From positions 310,001 through 374,000 of the forward strand of contig NZ_VHKL01000001.1 of NCBI RefSeq assembly GCF_007474605.1: a DNA stretch of 64,000 nucleotides, written 5' to 3'. The notes under the pieces are model-generated. The model did not search any database, was not told where the DNA came from, and was given only the letters and a program-made list of their open reading frames with translations. Each line of letters starts with the position of its first letter. The stretch's first letter is position 1. The translations under genes and the position numbers were made by a program. This DNA comes from Rhodoligotrophos appendicifer. Its GTDB lineage: Bacteria; Pseudomonadota; Alphaproteobacteria; Rhizobiales; Im1. Below are positions 43,839-54,003 of this stretch, piece after piece.

Positions 43839-45383
43839 ATGTTCACTCGACGTCATGTTCTGTCACTGTCGGCGGTCTCGACCGCAGCGTTGTTACTGCC
43901 AAAGGGCCTTTTGGCACAAACCGCTCCGGCGGTTGGAAAACCCGGGGGCACTCTTTCCGTAGCGATTTTTGCTGATCCGCTGTCTTTCGATCCGCACCTT
44001 GCGGCAAACCTCCAGGGTCGGGCGGCATGTCGCGCCATCCACGATGCGCTCTTCACCATCGACGAGCAGGGCCGCCTCGCGCCCGGTCTGGTCGAAAGCT
44101 GGGAGACGCCTGACGAAAAGTCGTACCTTCTCAAACTGCGCCAGGGCATCAAGTTTCACGACGGAACCGATTTCAACGCCGAAGCGGTGAAATTCAACAT
44201 CGACCGCATCGGCGACAAGAGCGTCGGCTCGATCCGCGGTGGTGAGATCACGGCTCTTGAGAAGATCGAAGTCGTCGACGGCTCGACGATCCGTATGACG
44301 CTGAAATACCCTTTCGCGGCCTTCCTCTTTCCCTTCACCGACGTGACTGGGTGCATCGGCTCCCCCGCCGCCTTCCAGAAGTATGGCTTGGACTATGGCC
44401 TTCATCCCTCGGGGACGGGCCCTTTCAAGCTTGCTGAATACAGCAAGGACAACCAGACGGTCTTGGAGAAGAACGGGAGCTACTGGCGACAGGGTCTGCC
44501 CTATCTCGACAAAGTGGTCCTGCGCCCGATCCCGACCGACAGCACACGATTGTCCGAGCTGCGCGCCGGTGCGGTCCAGCTCGCAGAATCGCTCCCCTTG
44601 CAGGACATCCAGCGGCTTCGCGCCGCCAAGGAATTCGTCGTGTCCGAGAAGCCCGGTTTCCGCTGGGAATATTTTGGCTTCAACTTGCGCGACCAGTTCC
44701 CCGGGAAGTCGAAGCAGTTCCGCCAGGCCTTCCAGTGGGCCATCGACCGCCAGGCCCTGCATCAAGTCGCCTATTTCGGCACGGGTCAGATCGGTTATGA
44801 CGGCATCCTCCCGGGAAGCCCCTTCTACGATCCTGACTACAAGCCATTCACGCGCGACATGGACAAGGCGAAGAAACTCATCGAGGAGTCGGGTCTCGAC
44901 ACCCCAATCGTCATCGGCGCTCCGCTCCAGCCGGATCCGGTGAAGCAGCGGGCGACGCAGATCTTCCAGGCGAACGCTGCCGAGCTCGGGGTCAAGGTCA
45001 ATATCGAGCAGGTCGACTCCGCCGGTTACCGCAACCAGCTTCGTGATGGCAGCATGCCCATGGACGCGCAGGGCTGGTGGGGCTACCGCCCGGATCCCGA
45101 TCAGTACCTGGCGATCCTGCTCCAGTCCTCCGGCTCCTATGCCAAATATCACGGCTATTCCAATCCGGAGATGGACAAGCTGATCCAGGCCGAACGCGCT
45201 GGCCGTACGGAGGCCGAGCGTCGCACGGTCTTCCGCAAGGTCTCGGAGCTGATGAACGAGGATGCCGTCTATGTGCCGTGGCACTACAGCTCGGACTTCA
45301 AGGGCCTGAGCCCGAAGGTCCAGGGCTTTGTGCACGCCGCCGACGGGATCACCAATTTCGCCATCCTGTCTTTGGCAAGCTGA
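43839..45383 (+). CDS. Peptide-type ABC transporter substrate-binding protein (DppA-like, SBP_bac_5)
   Basis: 514-aa extracytoplasmic protein. MFTRRHVLSLSAVSTAALLLP is a twin-arginine-like signal peptide. LSFDPHLAANLQGRAACRAIHDALF and LKLRQGIKFHDGTDFNAEAVKFN are standard for DppA/OppA family members. The ATG at 43839 has AAGGAGG five bases upstream. It serves the permeases and ATPases at 46.7-50.6 kb, and perhaps also the binding-protein-less system at 31.5-35.3 kb. Substrate could be a peptide, opine or other compound. Confidence 0.92.
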   Translation: MFTRRHVLSLSAVSTAALLLPKGLLAQTAPAVGKPGGTLSVAIFADPLSFDPHLAANLQGRAACRAIHDALFTIDEQGRLAPGLVESWETPDEKSYLLKLRQGIKFHDGTDFNAEAVKFNIDRIGDKSVGSIRGGEITALEKIEVVDGSTIRMTLKYPFAAFLFPFTDVTGCIGSPAAFQKYGLDYGLHPSGTGPFKLAEYSKDNQTVLEKNGSYWRQGLPYLDKVVLRPIPTDSTRLSELRAGAVQLAESLPLQDIQRLRAAKEFVVSEKPGFRWEYFGFNLRDQFPGKSKQFRQAFQWAIDRQALHQVAYFGTGQIGYDGILPGSPFYDPDYKPFTRDMDKAKKLIEESGLDTPIVIGAPLQPDPVKQRATQIFQANAAELGVKVNIEQVDSAGYRNQLRDGSMPMDAQGWWGYRPDPDQYLAILLQSSGSYAKYHGYSNPEMDKLIQAERAGRTEAERRTVFRKVSELMNEDAVYVPWHYSSDFKGLSPKVQGFVHAADGITNFAILSLAS

Positions 45384-45395
45384 GCGATTTCGAAG

Positions 45396-45450
45396 TCGAG
45401 CTTCACCGCCACCGCTGGGTCTAGAGCCGGTGTCTGGCGGTGATGCTCGA
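45396..45450 (+). promoter_or_regulatory. Large intercistronic stem-loop after the DppA-like gene
   Basis: TCGAGCTTCACCGCCA (45396-45411) pairs with TGGCGGTGATGCTCGA (45435-45450) at 15 of 16 positions with a 23-base loop, followed by GCAAAAGAAAA. There is no T-run on the plus strand. It lies between the binding-protein stop and the tautomerase start, so it probably protects the upstream mRNA or attenuates transcription. Confidence 0.75.
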
Positions 45451-45479
45451 GCAAAAGAAAACCCTTACAGGAGAATGCA

Positions 45480-45677
45480 ATGCCAGTTGTTCGCGTATCT
45501 TTTTTCGCCGGCCGCTCGCCCGAGAAGAAGCGGCAGATCGCCGAAGCCATCACCAGCGCGCTTGTCGACATCGGCGGCTCCAAGCGTGACGCCGTCAATG
45601 TGATCTTCGACAATTTTGCCAAGGAAGACTGGGTGATCGGCGGCGCCCCCGAATTCCAGAAAAAGGCCCCAGAATAG
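45480..45677 (+). CDS. 4-oxalocrotonate tautomerase family protein
   Basis: 65 aa, the usual length. After removal of Met the N-terminal Pro1 is the catalytic base; Arg11 of 4-OT is retained in AGRSP, but the position of Arg39 appears to be Asn (DAVNVIF). This suggests tautomerase or related activity on a substrate unlike oxalocrotonate. AGGAG precedes the ATG. It lies between the binding-protein and LLM-oxidoreductase genes of the Dpp operon, pointing to catabolism of the imported compound. Confidence 0.85.
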   Translation: MPVVRVSFFAGRSPEKKRQIAEAITSALVDIGGSKRDAVNVIFDNFAKEDWVIGGAPEFQKKAPE

Positions 45678-45699
45678 TTGGATGGAAGGGAGCGTCCCC

Positions 45700-46740
45700 A
45701 TGAATCCGTCCCTCGGCCTGCTTCTCTATTCCGACGGCCCTCTGAGCGAACTCGTCAATTTGGCTCGCCAGAGCGAAACCCTCGGCTATGAATATCTCTG
45801 GTACACAGACGTACGTTTCGCTCGTGAATGCTATGTCGGTCTTTCAGCAGTTGCGGCGAACACCACTAAGCTCAAGATGGGACCAGGGGTCACCGACCCC
45901 TATTCGCGCCATCCGGCGATTACTGCGGCCGCCATGGCGACCTTGGACGAGTTGAGCAACGGTCGCGCGGTTCTTGGCCTCGGGAGCGGCGGTGCAGGCT
46001 TTCGCGAGCTCGGTCTTGAGCGTACGCTGCCCATCGCGGCCATGCGCGAGACGGTGAACATGTTCAAAGGTCTGCTCCGCGGTGAGACGGTGACGAGCCA
46101 GGGCAAGGTCGTGTCGCTCGACGGCGGAAAGCTGAGTTTCAAGCCGGTCCGCGATCACATTCCGGTCTACTTCGCGACGCATGGACCACAGATGACGAAG
46201 CTCGCCGGCGAGATCGCCGACGGAGTTCTGATCGCCAACACCCTGCAACCAGCGGCTTTCAATTTTTATGTCGGCAAGCTCATGGAGGGTCTTGCCAAAG
46301 CTGGTCGGGCGCCTGAGACGCTCGACATCGGCCTGCGCGTCGAGGCCTGCATCGACGAGGATGACGAGAAGGCTTTCACCGTCATGAGCCGTCGGGTCGC
46401 CTCCCGGCTGCTGAGTCAGTACCCGCACTGGGACTACCTCGATGAGCTCGGCGTCACCCTGCCTGAGGAGTTTGTCGCGATGGCCCAGGACAGAAGCCTG
46501 CACGACACGGCCAAGGCAGCGAAGCTTCTGCCCCCCGAGGTCGTCGAGTCCATGGTCCTGGCGGGCAATCCCAAGCGCGTGGCGGAACAACTGGCCAGGG
46601 CGCTGCACCCAAGGGTGACACAGCTCACTTTGCGTCCGCATGCAGTCCCCGGCGGCACCATGGCGTCCGTCGTTGCGGCTTTTGCCGAGCAGGTCTACCC
46701 ATCCGCGCTGCAGATGAGAGCTGCAGCGGAGGCGGCATGA
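45700..46740 (+). CDS. LLM class oxidoreductase (methylene-H4MPT reductase-like)
   Basis: 346-aa TIM-barrel enzyme of the luciferase-like family. GVTDPYSRHPAITAAAMATLDE and GRAVLGLGSGGAGF match the branch that includes F420-dependent Mer and many F420- or FMN-dependent oxidoreductases. The ATG at 45700 has AAGGGAG seven bases upstream, so the 45682 start is not used. F420 use is plausible given the biosynthesis genes 3-10 kb upstream, but FMN cannot be excluded. It lies seven bases before the DppB gene. Confidence 0.85.
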   Translation: MNPSLGLLLYSDGPLSELVNLARQSETLGYEYLWYTDVRFARECYVGLSAVAANTTKLKMGPGVTDPYSRHPAITAAAMATLDELSNGRAVLGLGSGGAGFRELGLERTLPIAAMRETVNMFKGLLRGETVTSQGKVVSLDGGKLSFKPVRDHIPVYFATHGPQMTKLAGEIADGVLIANTLQPAAFNFYVGKLMEGLAKAGRAPETLDIGLRVEACIDEDDEKAFTVMSRRVASRLLSQYPHWDYLDELGVTLPEEFVAMAQDRSLHDTAKAAKLLPPEVVESMVLAGNPKRVAEQLARALHPRVTQLTLRPHAVPGGTMASVVAAFAEQVYPSALQMRAAAEAA

Positions 46741-46747
46741 TCCCTCG

Positions 46748-47698
46748 ATGACGAAGTTCATCCTCCAGCGGCTCGCCTCAACGATCCCGGTCCTGATCCT
46801 CACGTCCCTGATCATCTTCCTGCTGATGCGGCTTCTGCCGGGAGATCCGATCATCATGATGGTGGGTGATCACACCGAGGTCAGCGAGGAGACGCTGGAG
46901 CAGCTGCGCATCCAGAACGGCTTGGATCGCTCTCTCCCGATTCAGTACCTCTATTGGGTGCAGAACGCGGTCCAAGGCGATCTCGGCCGCTCGATCAACG
47001 GCCGGCAGCCGGTGTGGGATGTCCTCGCGCCGCGTATTTTGCCGACCGCTCAGATCGGCCTGACCGCCTGGATCCTGGCCATGCTCGTCGCCATTCCGCT
47101 GGGTGCCTTGAGTGCTTCGCGGATGAACTCCTGGGCAGACTGGTGCGGCACCGTGCTTGCGCTGATCGGGGCGGCCATGCCCTATTTCCTGCTTGGCGGG
47201 CTCTTGATCTATGTCGTGGCCCTCCGCGCGGGATTGCTTCCGGTCTCAGGCTACGTGTCACCCTTCGTCGATGTGGGTCAGAGCATCCGTTCCACGGTTC
47301 TGCCGGCCATAACGCTCTCTTTGGCGCTTGCTGCGGTCATCACGCGCCAGGCCCGTTCGAGCTTTGCAGACACACTGCAGCACCCCTTCATCCGCACCGC
47401 GCGTGCCAAGGGGCTGTCCGAGACCAACGTCATCATCCGCCATGCGCTTCGCAACGCCATGCTGCCGATCATTACTATCCTTGGCCTCCAGCTCGGCACC
47501 CTGTTCAGCGGCGCGGTCGTCACGGAAATGGTCTTCGCGATCCCGGGCATAGGGCGCCTCTTGGTCGATAGCATCCTGAGCCGCGATTACCCCGTGGTGC
47601 AGGCAGTGGTTCTCTTCATCACCATGAGTGTCGTCCTGGCAACTCTTCTGGTCGATATCGCCTATGGGCTGCTCGATCCGCGGATGCGGCCGAAATGA
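46748..47698 (+). CDS. Peptide-type ABC transporter permease (DppB-like)
   Basis: 316 aa with six hydrophobic segments; N-terminal FILQRLASTIPVLIL, RLLPGDPIIMM, and the loop ARAKGLSETNVIIRHALRNAMLP are canonical. GAVVTEMVFAIPGIGRL follows. Overlaps the next permease gene by four bases. Part of the operon with the DppA-like protein, tautomerase and LLM enzyme. Confidence 0.92.
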   Translation: MTKFILQRLASTIPVLILTSLIIFLLMRLLPGDPIIMMVGDHTEVSEETLEQLRIQNGLDRSLPIQYLYWVQNAVQGDLGRSINGRQPVWDVLAPRILPTAQIGLTAWILAMLVAIPLGALSASRMNSWADWCGTVLALIGAAMPYFLLGGLLIYVVALRAGLLPVSGYVSPFVDVGQSIRSTVLPAITLSLALAAVITRQARSSFADTLQHPFIRTARAKGLSETNVIIRHALRNAMLPIITILGLQLGTLFSGAVVTEMVFAIPGIGRLLVDSILSRDYPVVQAVVLFITMSVVLATLLVDIAYGLLDPRMRPK

Positions 47699-48600
47699 CA
47701 GCTGGCCAGCATCATGAGGACAGCACTGTAGCGCTCTCGATTGCGCCGCCGCCCTGGCGCAGGCTTGTTGCGATCGGAGCCGAGTTCCTCCGCAGCCGTC
47801 TCGCGACCGGCGGTCTGATCCTGGTCGCGATCATGGTTGGTTCTGCGGCACTGGCGCCCCTTCTGAGTGCCTATGCCCCTGAGGCCATGGATTACACGGC
47901 AATACTTCAGCCACCGAGCTGGGCGCATCTCTTCGGCACCGACGAATTGGGCCGGGACATTTTCAGCCGCTCCCTTTATGGCGCCCGCCTGTCCCTGGCT
48001 GTCGGCGTGGGCGCCGTCCTTCTCGCAGCCTCGATCGGCATCCCTCTTGGCTTGATCGCGGGATACAAAGGCGGCTGGCTGGACGCCGTCTTCATGCGCA
48101 TCCTCGACAGTCTGATGGCTCTACCGCCTCTGGTTCTGGCGCTGACAATCTCCGCCGTTCTCGGGTCCGGCCTCGTGAATGCAACCGTCGCCATTGCGAT
48201 CGTCTCTGTGCCGACCTTCGCCCGCCTCATTCGAGGGCAGGTCCTCTCACTGAAGCATCACGAGTTCGTTCAGGCGGCGGAATCCGTGGGCGTCCGGACG
48301 GTGCTCATCATCTTCCGCCATATTCTGCCCAACGCGGTCAATCCCGCCATCGTGCAGGCGTCCCTTGCCATAGGCTTCGCCATCATCCTTGAATCCAGCC
48401 TGAGCTTCATCGGCCTCGGAGCCCAGCCTCCTGCGTCAACCTGGGGCTCCATGGTGCAGGTGGGTTTCCAATATCTGGAGATCGCGCCTTGGTATCCCTT
48501 GATCCCGGCCACCCTGATCTTCATCGCGGTCCTCTCGTTCAATTTGTTCGGTGAGGGCTTGCGGCAGCTGCTCGACCCCGCAGCGAGGACGCGAGGATGA
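47695..48600 (+). CDS. Peptide-type ABC transporter permease (DppC-like)
   Basis: 301 aa. HLFGTDELGRDIFSRSLYGAR near residue 80 and SFIGLGAQPPASTWG near residue 240 are DppC signatures; a short cytoplasmic N-terminus precedes the first membrane segment. ATGA overlaps at both ends show translational coupling with its neighbours. Confidence 0.92.
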   Translation: MTAGQHHEDSTVALSIAPPPWRRLVAIGAEFLRSRLATGGLILVAIMVGSAALAPLLSAYAPEAMDYTAILQPPSWAHLFGTDELGRDIFSRSLYGARLSLAVGVGAVLLAASIGIPLGLIAGYKGGWLDAVFMRILDSLMALPPLVLALTISAVLGSGLVNATVAIAIVSVPTFARLIRGQVLSLKHHEFVQAAESVGVRTVLIIFRHILPNAVNPAIVQASLAIGFAIILESSLSFIGLGAQPPASTWGSMVQVGFQYLEIAPWYPLIPATLIFIAVLSFNLFGEGLRQLLDPAARTRG

Positions 48601-49642
48601 GCGGACTTGCGACGGAGACCCCCTTCCCGGCGGCAGTGACCGCACCCGCCCCGCGGGTTCTCGACATCCAGGATTTGCGGACGACGATACGCATGCGCAG
48701 CGGTGACATCGCCGCCGTGAATGGTGTGTCGCTTCACCTTGCAGCCAGCGAAACTCTGGGCATCGTAGGCGAAAGCGGCTGCGGCAAGAGCATGACCGCC
48801 CTGTCGATCCTGAGGCTTCTTCCTCCCGTGGCGCGCATCGCCGGGGGACGGGTCGAGTTTCAGGGTCGTGACCTGGTCCAGCTCTCTCCTGAAGAGATGC
48901 GGAAGGTTCGCGGCAAGGACATCTCGATGATCTTCCAGGAGCCGATGACATCCCTCAACCCGATGATGTCGATTGGCCGCCAGATCGGGGAAGTTCTGAC
49001 CCTGCATGAAGGCGTGAGCAGCCGCGACGCCATGGACCGGGCCGTGGAGATGCTGCGCCTGGTGCGCATTCCGGAGCCGGAGCGGCGCGTCCATGAGCAT
49101 CCGCACCAGATGTCTGGCGGCATGCGCCAGCGGGTGATGATCGCGATCGCTCTGGCCTGCAATCCCAAAATTCTCCTGGCGGACGAGCCGACAACGGCGC
49201 TGGACGTTACCATTCAGGCGCAGATCATGGAGCTCATGACGGATCTGCAGGAGCGGCTGGACACAGCAGTCGTGCTCATCACCCATGATCTCGGCCTCAT
49301 CGCCGAGAATGCCGACCGTGTGGTGGTCATGTATGCCGGCAAGAAAGTCGAGGAGGCCGCCGTCAGCGGACTGTTCGAACATCCCTGCCACCCCTACTCA
49401 CTGGGGCTGCTGGGCTCGATTCCACGCCTCGGCTCATCTGCCATGGGTGCTGGGCGGACGCGCCTCACGGAGATAAAGGGCAGCGTCCCCGCCTTGAGCC
49501 GGATGCCCAAAGGCTGCTCCTTCGAACCGCGTTGCCCCTTTGCGACCCAACATTGCCGCGAGCAGGAACCACCCCTCGACGAGAAACTCCCGGGGCAATG
49601 GGCAGCCTGCTGGCACACGGATAAAGTTTTGGCGGCCGGCCT

Positions 49643-49646
<4 letters not shown>
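48597..49646 (+). CDS. Peptide-type ABC transporter ATP-binding protein (DppD-like)
   Basis: 349 aa. Walker [10 protein letters not shown] (Met where Ser or Thr is usual after GKS), signature [12 protein letters not shown], Walker [15 protein letters not shown] and the C-terminal CSFEPRCPF motif of oligopeptide transporters. Works with the DppF-like protein encoded next. Confidence 0.92.
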
Positions 49647-50632
<986 letters not shown>

Positions 50633-50635
50633 AGA

Positions 50636-51715
50636 TCAGGCGACGAGCCGCGCTTCCGTTTCGACGTCGAAGAAGCTGAGGCTTTCCTTTGGCGCGAACA
50701 CGGTCAGAGTGGCACCGGGTTCAGGCATGGGCTCCCGCCACTCAACGATGGCAACCAGTCGCACACCCCCGGGCGCTGTTTCCAGGTCGACGAGCAGGGA
50801 GGCGCCGAGAGGCTGCAGGGCAACGACCCGCGTGGGGAAGCTGACCCCCGGGTCCGGCAGCGCACTGAGCCGCAGATCTTCCGGCCGGCAGCCGAGTATG
50901 AATTTCGCGAGCCTCGGGATCTCACAGCCTCCGTTGAACTGTGCAGGCGCGCCGCCAATCGTGATCTGCGACGCATCCGTCTGAAAGGTGAGCAGGTTCA
51001 TCCCCGGACTGCCGATGAACCGGGCCACGAAACTGTTTGCCGGCGTCTTGTAGACTTCGCGCGGAGTGCCGATCTGCTGGATCCTCCCCTCGCGCATGAC
51101 AACGATCCGCTGTGCCATGGTCATCGCTTCGATCTGGTCATGCGTGACGTAGATCACCGTCTTGCCCTGCTGCTCGTGGAATCGAATGAGCTCTGATCTC
51201 ATCTCTTCCCGCATGCTGGCATCGAGATTGGACAGAGGCTCGTCAAACAGGAACACATCAGGCTCGCGCACCATCGCTCGCCCCAGAGCGACACGCTGGC
51301 GCTGCCCACCCGACAGCTGCTTCGGCTTGCGATCGAGAAGCCGATCCAAGCCGAGCAAGCGGCTGACTTTTTCCACCTGCCGCACGCGCTCCGCCTTGGG
51401 GACTTTCTTCACCTTCAGCGGAAACGCGAGGTTCTCGCCAACGGTAAGGTGCGGATAGAGAGCGTAGGACTGGAACACCATGGCGATGTCGCGCTCGCTT
51501 GGCCGCAAAGCTGTGACGACACGGTCTCCGATGGCGATGTCTCCCGATGTCGGATCTTCGAGGCCCGCGACCATCCGGAGCAAAGTGGTCTTGCCGCAGC
51601 CCGATGGCCCGAGGAGCACCGTGAAGTCACCGCTATGAATGGTGAGGTCCAGCTCCGGAATGACATTGGTCGCGCCAAAGCTTTTGGAAACGCGACGGAA
51701 GGTAACGTCGGCCAC
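50636..51715 (-). CDS. Carbohydrate-type ABC transporter ATP-binding protein (UgpC/MalK-like)
   Basis: 359 aa. Walker A GPSGCGKTT near residue 38, signature LSGGQRQRVALG, Walker B DVFLFDEPLSNLD, then the C-terminal TOBE/MalK regulatory domain. Energises the importer whose binding protein is encoded 50 bases upstream on the same strand and whose permeases lie on the opposite strand at 54-55.7 kb. Confidence 0.92.
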   Translation of the reverse strand: MADVTFRRVSKSFGATNVIPELDLTIHSGDFTVLLGPSGCGKTTLLRMVAGLEDPTSGDIAIGDRVVTALRPSERDIAMVFQSYALYPHLTVGENLAFPLKVKKVPKAERVRQVEKVSRLLGLDRLLDRKPKQLSGGQRQRVALGRAMVREPDVFLFDEPLSNLDASMREEMRSELIRFHEQQGKTVIYVTHDQIEAMTMAQRIVVMREGRIQQIGTPREVYKTPANSFVARFIGSPGMNLLTFQTDASQITIGGAPAQFNGGCEIPRLAKFILGCRPEDLRLSALPDPGVSFPTRVVALQPLGASLLVDLETAPGGVRLVAIVEWREPMPEPGATLTVFAPKESLSFFDVETEARLVA

Positions 51716-51740
51716 ATAGCCCCCACTTGCTCTGAAGGGA

Positions 51741-51758
51741 CGGCGGCTCCCGCCGCCG
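51741..51758 (-). promoter_or_regulatory. Intercistronic stem-loop between binding-protein and ATPase genes
   Basis: On the minus strand CGGCGGC, loop GGGA, GCCGCCG: seven G-C pairs starting about eight bases after the binding-protein stop. It is a likely 3' stabiliser or attenuator allowing more binding protein than ATPase. Confidence 0.6.
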
Positions 51759-51765
51759 CCAAGCT

Positions 51766-53088
51766 TTACTGCTGATAGCCCAGCGACTTCATGAGTTCGT
51801 CCAGTCCTGCATTCGCCTCCGCGATGGCGGCACCGGACTCCTTCTGCCCCGCCCAGGCCGCGAAGAGCTGATCATAGATCAGGCGTTGCATTTCCACATA
51901 TTCTGCAAGGCCGGACGTCAGCGGCACCAGAACCTCGGTATCCTTCACAGGGACCAGGAACGGAAATTTGTCGAGCCACTTCTGATTGTCATAGACGTCT
52001 GTGCGGTAAGCCCCCGAAGCCCCCGCCTCGAGCATGATCTCCTGGCCCTCGTGGCTGGTGACGAAGGCGATGAACTCATAGGCCGCATCAGGTTTCGGCG
52101 CATTTGCAGCAATGGCGATTTGGTAGCCGCCGAGATAATCATGCCGCTTTGCGTCCAGAGTTTCCACCGGGGGAAGGGCATAGGCGACCTTGTCCGCGAC
52201 CTTGCTGGTCTCGGGATTTTCGATATCGGGGAAGAAGCCGTACCAGTTGATGTACATGGCCCCATTGCCTTGCATGTAGGCATTGGTGGCCTCTGCATAG
52301 CCCATCTCGTTGGCGCCCGGCGCGGTGAACGGCTTGATCTCCAGCCAGCGATCCAGAGCCTTCTTGCCGTTGCCCTCATGCTCCAGCATGGCGTTGAACT
52401 TGCGATCCCATACGAACTGCGTGGAATCCGGAGGCATCGGGAAGCTGGCGAGCCGGACCGTCCATTCCGAATACCCGCCATCCTGCTCGCCAGGCATGGA
52501 CACCACGCCATAGACGTTGTTGGCGGGATCATTCAGCTTCTCGGCATAGACCTTGAACTCGTCCCAGGTCTTCGGCGGCGCCTTCAGACCCGCTTTCTCG
52601 AACAGGTCGGTTCTGTAGGCGAGGACTTCGATGAAGAAGTCGATCGGTGCGGCCCAGTGCTGGCCGTCGATGACGTCATAAGCGTCGACGATACCGGGCA
52701 GGAAGGCGTTCCACTCGATCTTCTGCTTGGCCTTCGCCTCCAAAGGCTCCAGCGGCTGCACCCACTTGTTCTTCACAAAGATGGGCAGCCAGATGCAATC
52801 GAGCACCATGAGGTCATATTCGTCGGAGCCCGCCGTGCCCAGCAGGACTTCCTTGTTGTAGGCGTCTGAATAGGGAAACTGGTCGACCGAGACTTTGATG
52901 CCGGTTTTTTCTTCGAAGACCTTGGCCGCTGCCTTGAGGCCGAGACCATAAGGTTCTCCTGTAGCGATGATCCGAATTTCCTCGGCCGCACGGGCCGGCC
53001 CCGTGGCGAACGAGACTGCGCCCAGCATCGTTGCGCCCAGCAACATCGCTGCTGTGCGACGCGTCATAGTGGTGAGACTCACCCTCAT
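51766..53088 (-). CDS. Extracellular solute-binding protein, family 1 (sugar/glycerol-phosphate type)
   Basis: 440 aa with a signal peptide (MTRRTAAMLLGATMLGAVSF, cleavage near ARAAE). LYDLMVLDCIW-like and PPKTWDEFKVYAEKLND, and NGAMYINWYGFFPD, are typical of UgpB/MalE-type proteins. Start codon is ambiguous: ATGs at 53091 and 53088 are adjacent, and 53088 is chosen because GGAGG lies six bases upstream. Divergent from the DeoR gene across an AT-rich region with inverted repeats. Ligand unknown; probably a polyol or sugar. Confidence 0.88.
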   Translation of the reverse strand: MRVSLTTMTRRTAAMLLGATMLGAVSFATGPARAAEEIRIIATGEPYGLGLKAAAKVFEEKTGIKVSVDQFPYSDAYNKEVLLGTAGSDEYDLMVLDCIWLPIFVKNKWVQPLEPLEAKAKQKIEWNAFLPGIVDAYDVIDGQHWAAPIDFFIEVLAYRTDLFEKAGLKAPPKTWDEFKVYAEKLNDPANNVYGVVSMPGEQDGGYSEWTVRLASFPMPPDSTQFVWDRKFNAMLEHEGNGKKALDRWLEIKPFTAPGANEMGYAEATNAYMQGNGAMYINWYGFFPDIENPETSKVADKVAYALPPVETLDAKRHDYLGGYQIAIAANAPKPDAAYEFIAFVTSHEGQEIMLEAGASGAYRTDVYDNQKWLDKFPFLVPVKDTEVLVPLTSGLAEYVEMQRLIYDQLFAAWAGQKESGAAIAEANAGLDELMKSLGYQQ

Positions 53089-53140
53089 CATCTCCCTCCG
53101 TCCGGTTGGCCGAGATCGGCAAATCCAGACTAGAGGCATT

Positions 53141-53178
53141 CAATCATAAAACGCAAATATTATGATCAATAATGATTG
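53141..53178. promoter_or_regulatory. Operator-like inverted repeats in the DeoR divergent promoter
   Basis: ATCATAA (53143-53149) mirrors TTATGAT (53160-53166), and CAATCAT (53141-53147) mirrors ATGATTG (53172-53178). The AT-rich stretch contrasts with its surroundings and lies between the binding-protein gene (minus) and the DeoR gene (plus). It is a plausible binding region for the DeoR protein controlling both directions. Confidence 0.55.
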
Positions 53179-53211
53179 CATTCTCGATTTTCGGCGACGC
53201 ATAGTGAGTTC

Positions 53212-54003
53212 ATGGAGCGATCGAAACGAGCCCCTGGCGTGCGCCGTGCCGAGATCCGCCGCATCCTGCGTACGCAGCGATCGGCGACCGTAGAGGAATT
53301 GTGTTCGCTCCTAAAAGCTTCTCCGGCGACGATCCGGCGAGACCTTGCCGCGCTCGAGGAGAACGCGGAGATCGAGCGCAGTCATGGGGGCGCTGTCGTA
53401 CCTCTGCTGCGCTCGGCGGAGCAGAATTTTGCGCAACGTGAGTCGCGCGATGCAGCCGAAAAGCAGGCAATCGCGGCTGCCATCCTCCCTTTGATCGAGG
53501 CAGGAAGCACCTTGTTCCTCAATGACGGTTCCACTGTCATGGCCATAGCCAAGGCAATCGTAGAGGCCGGGATCGAGGTCTTCGTCGCGACACCTGCAGT
53601 GAACGTTGCAGCGAAACTTGCGGAAAGCGATGCGGTGACCGCGTGCCTCCTTGGCGGATTCGTCCGGCAATCCTCTCTTGCGACCTCAGGCCCCTTCGCG
53701 GAAGCCATGGCGGCACAGATCAATGCAGACTTGGCGATCATCTCTCCCGATGCCCTGCACCCGGAACGCGGCATCACCTTCATCAACGCTGAAGACGCTG
53801 CCCTGGCGCGCCGCATGGCTGCACAATCGCGCGACGTCACGGTGGCAGCGACCAGCGCAAAGCTCTTGTCCGTCGCGCGCGTCGGCAGCATTCCCCTGAC
53901 CGCCGTCAGCCGCCTTGTCTTGGGCTGCCACATTCAGGACGTGCCTCAGGCCATTGCTGAATGCGGTGCGGAGATCCTCGCTGTGCGGAGCCTTCCGGAA
54001 TGA
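53212..54003 (+). CDS. DeoR/GlpR family transcriptional regulator
   Basis: 263 aa. N-terminal winged helix VEELCSLLKASPATIRRDLAAL (about residues 25-47), then the DeoR sugar-phosphate sensor with FLNDGSTVMAIAKAI. The ATG at 53212 is used; a TTG upstream would extend the frame by 12 residues into the operator. It overlaps the first permease gene (ATGA), so it is part of the operon it probably represses, likely relieved by a phosphorylated sugar or polyol. Confidence 0.9.
   Translation: MERSKRAPGVRRAEIRRILRTQRSATVEELCSLLKASPATIRRDLAALEENAEIERSHGGAVVPLLRSAEQNFAQRESRDAAEKQAIAAAILPLIEAGSTLFLNDGSTVMAIAKAIVEAGIEVFVATPAVNVAAKLAESDAVTACLLGGFVRQSSLATSGPFAEAMAAQINADLAIISPDALHPERGITFINAEDAALARRMAAQSRDVTVAATSAKLLSVARVGSIPLTAVSRLVLGCHIQDVPQAIAECGAEILAVRSLPE

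Noticed and set aside
43893-45335. 480-codon open frame antisense to the DppA-like gene
   Set aside because: It is a shadow of the high-GC codon pattern; its translation has no recognisable domain, and the plus-strand gene has a signal peptide, ribosome-binding site and family motifs.
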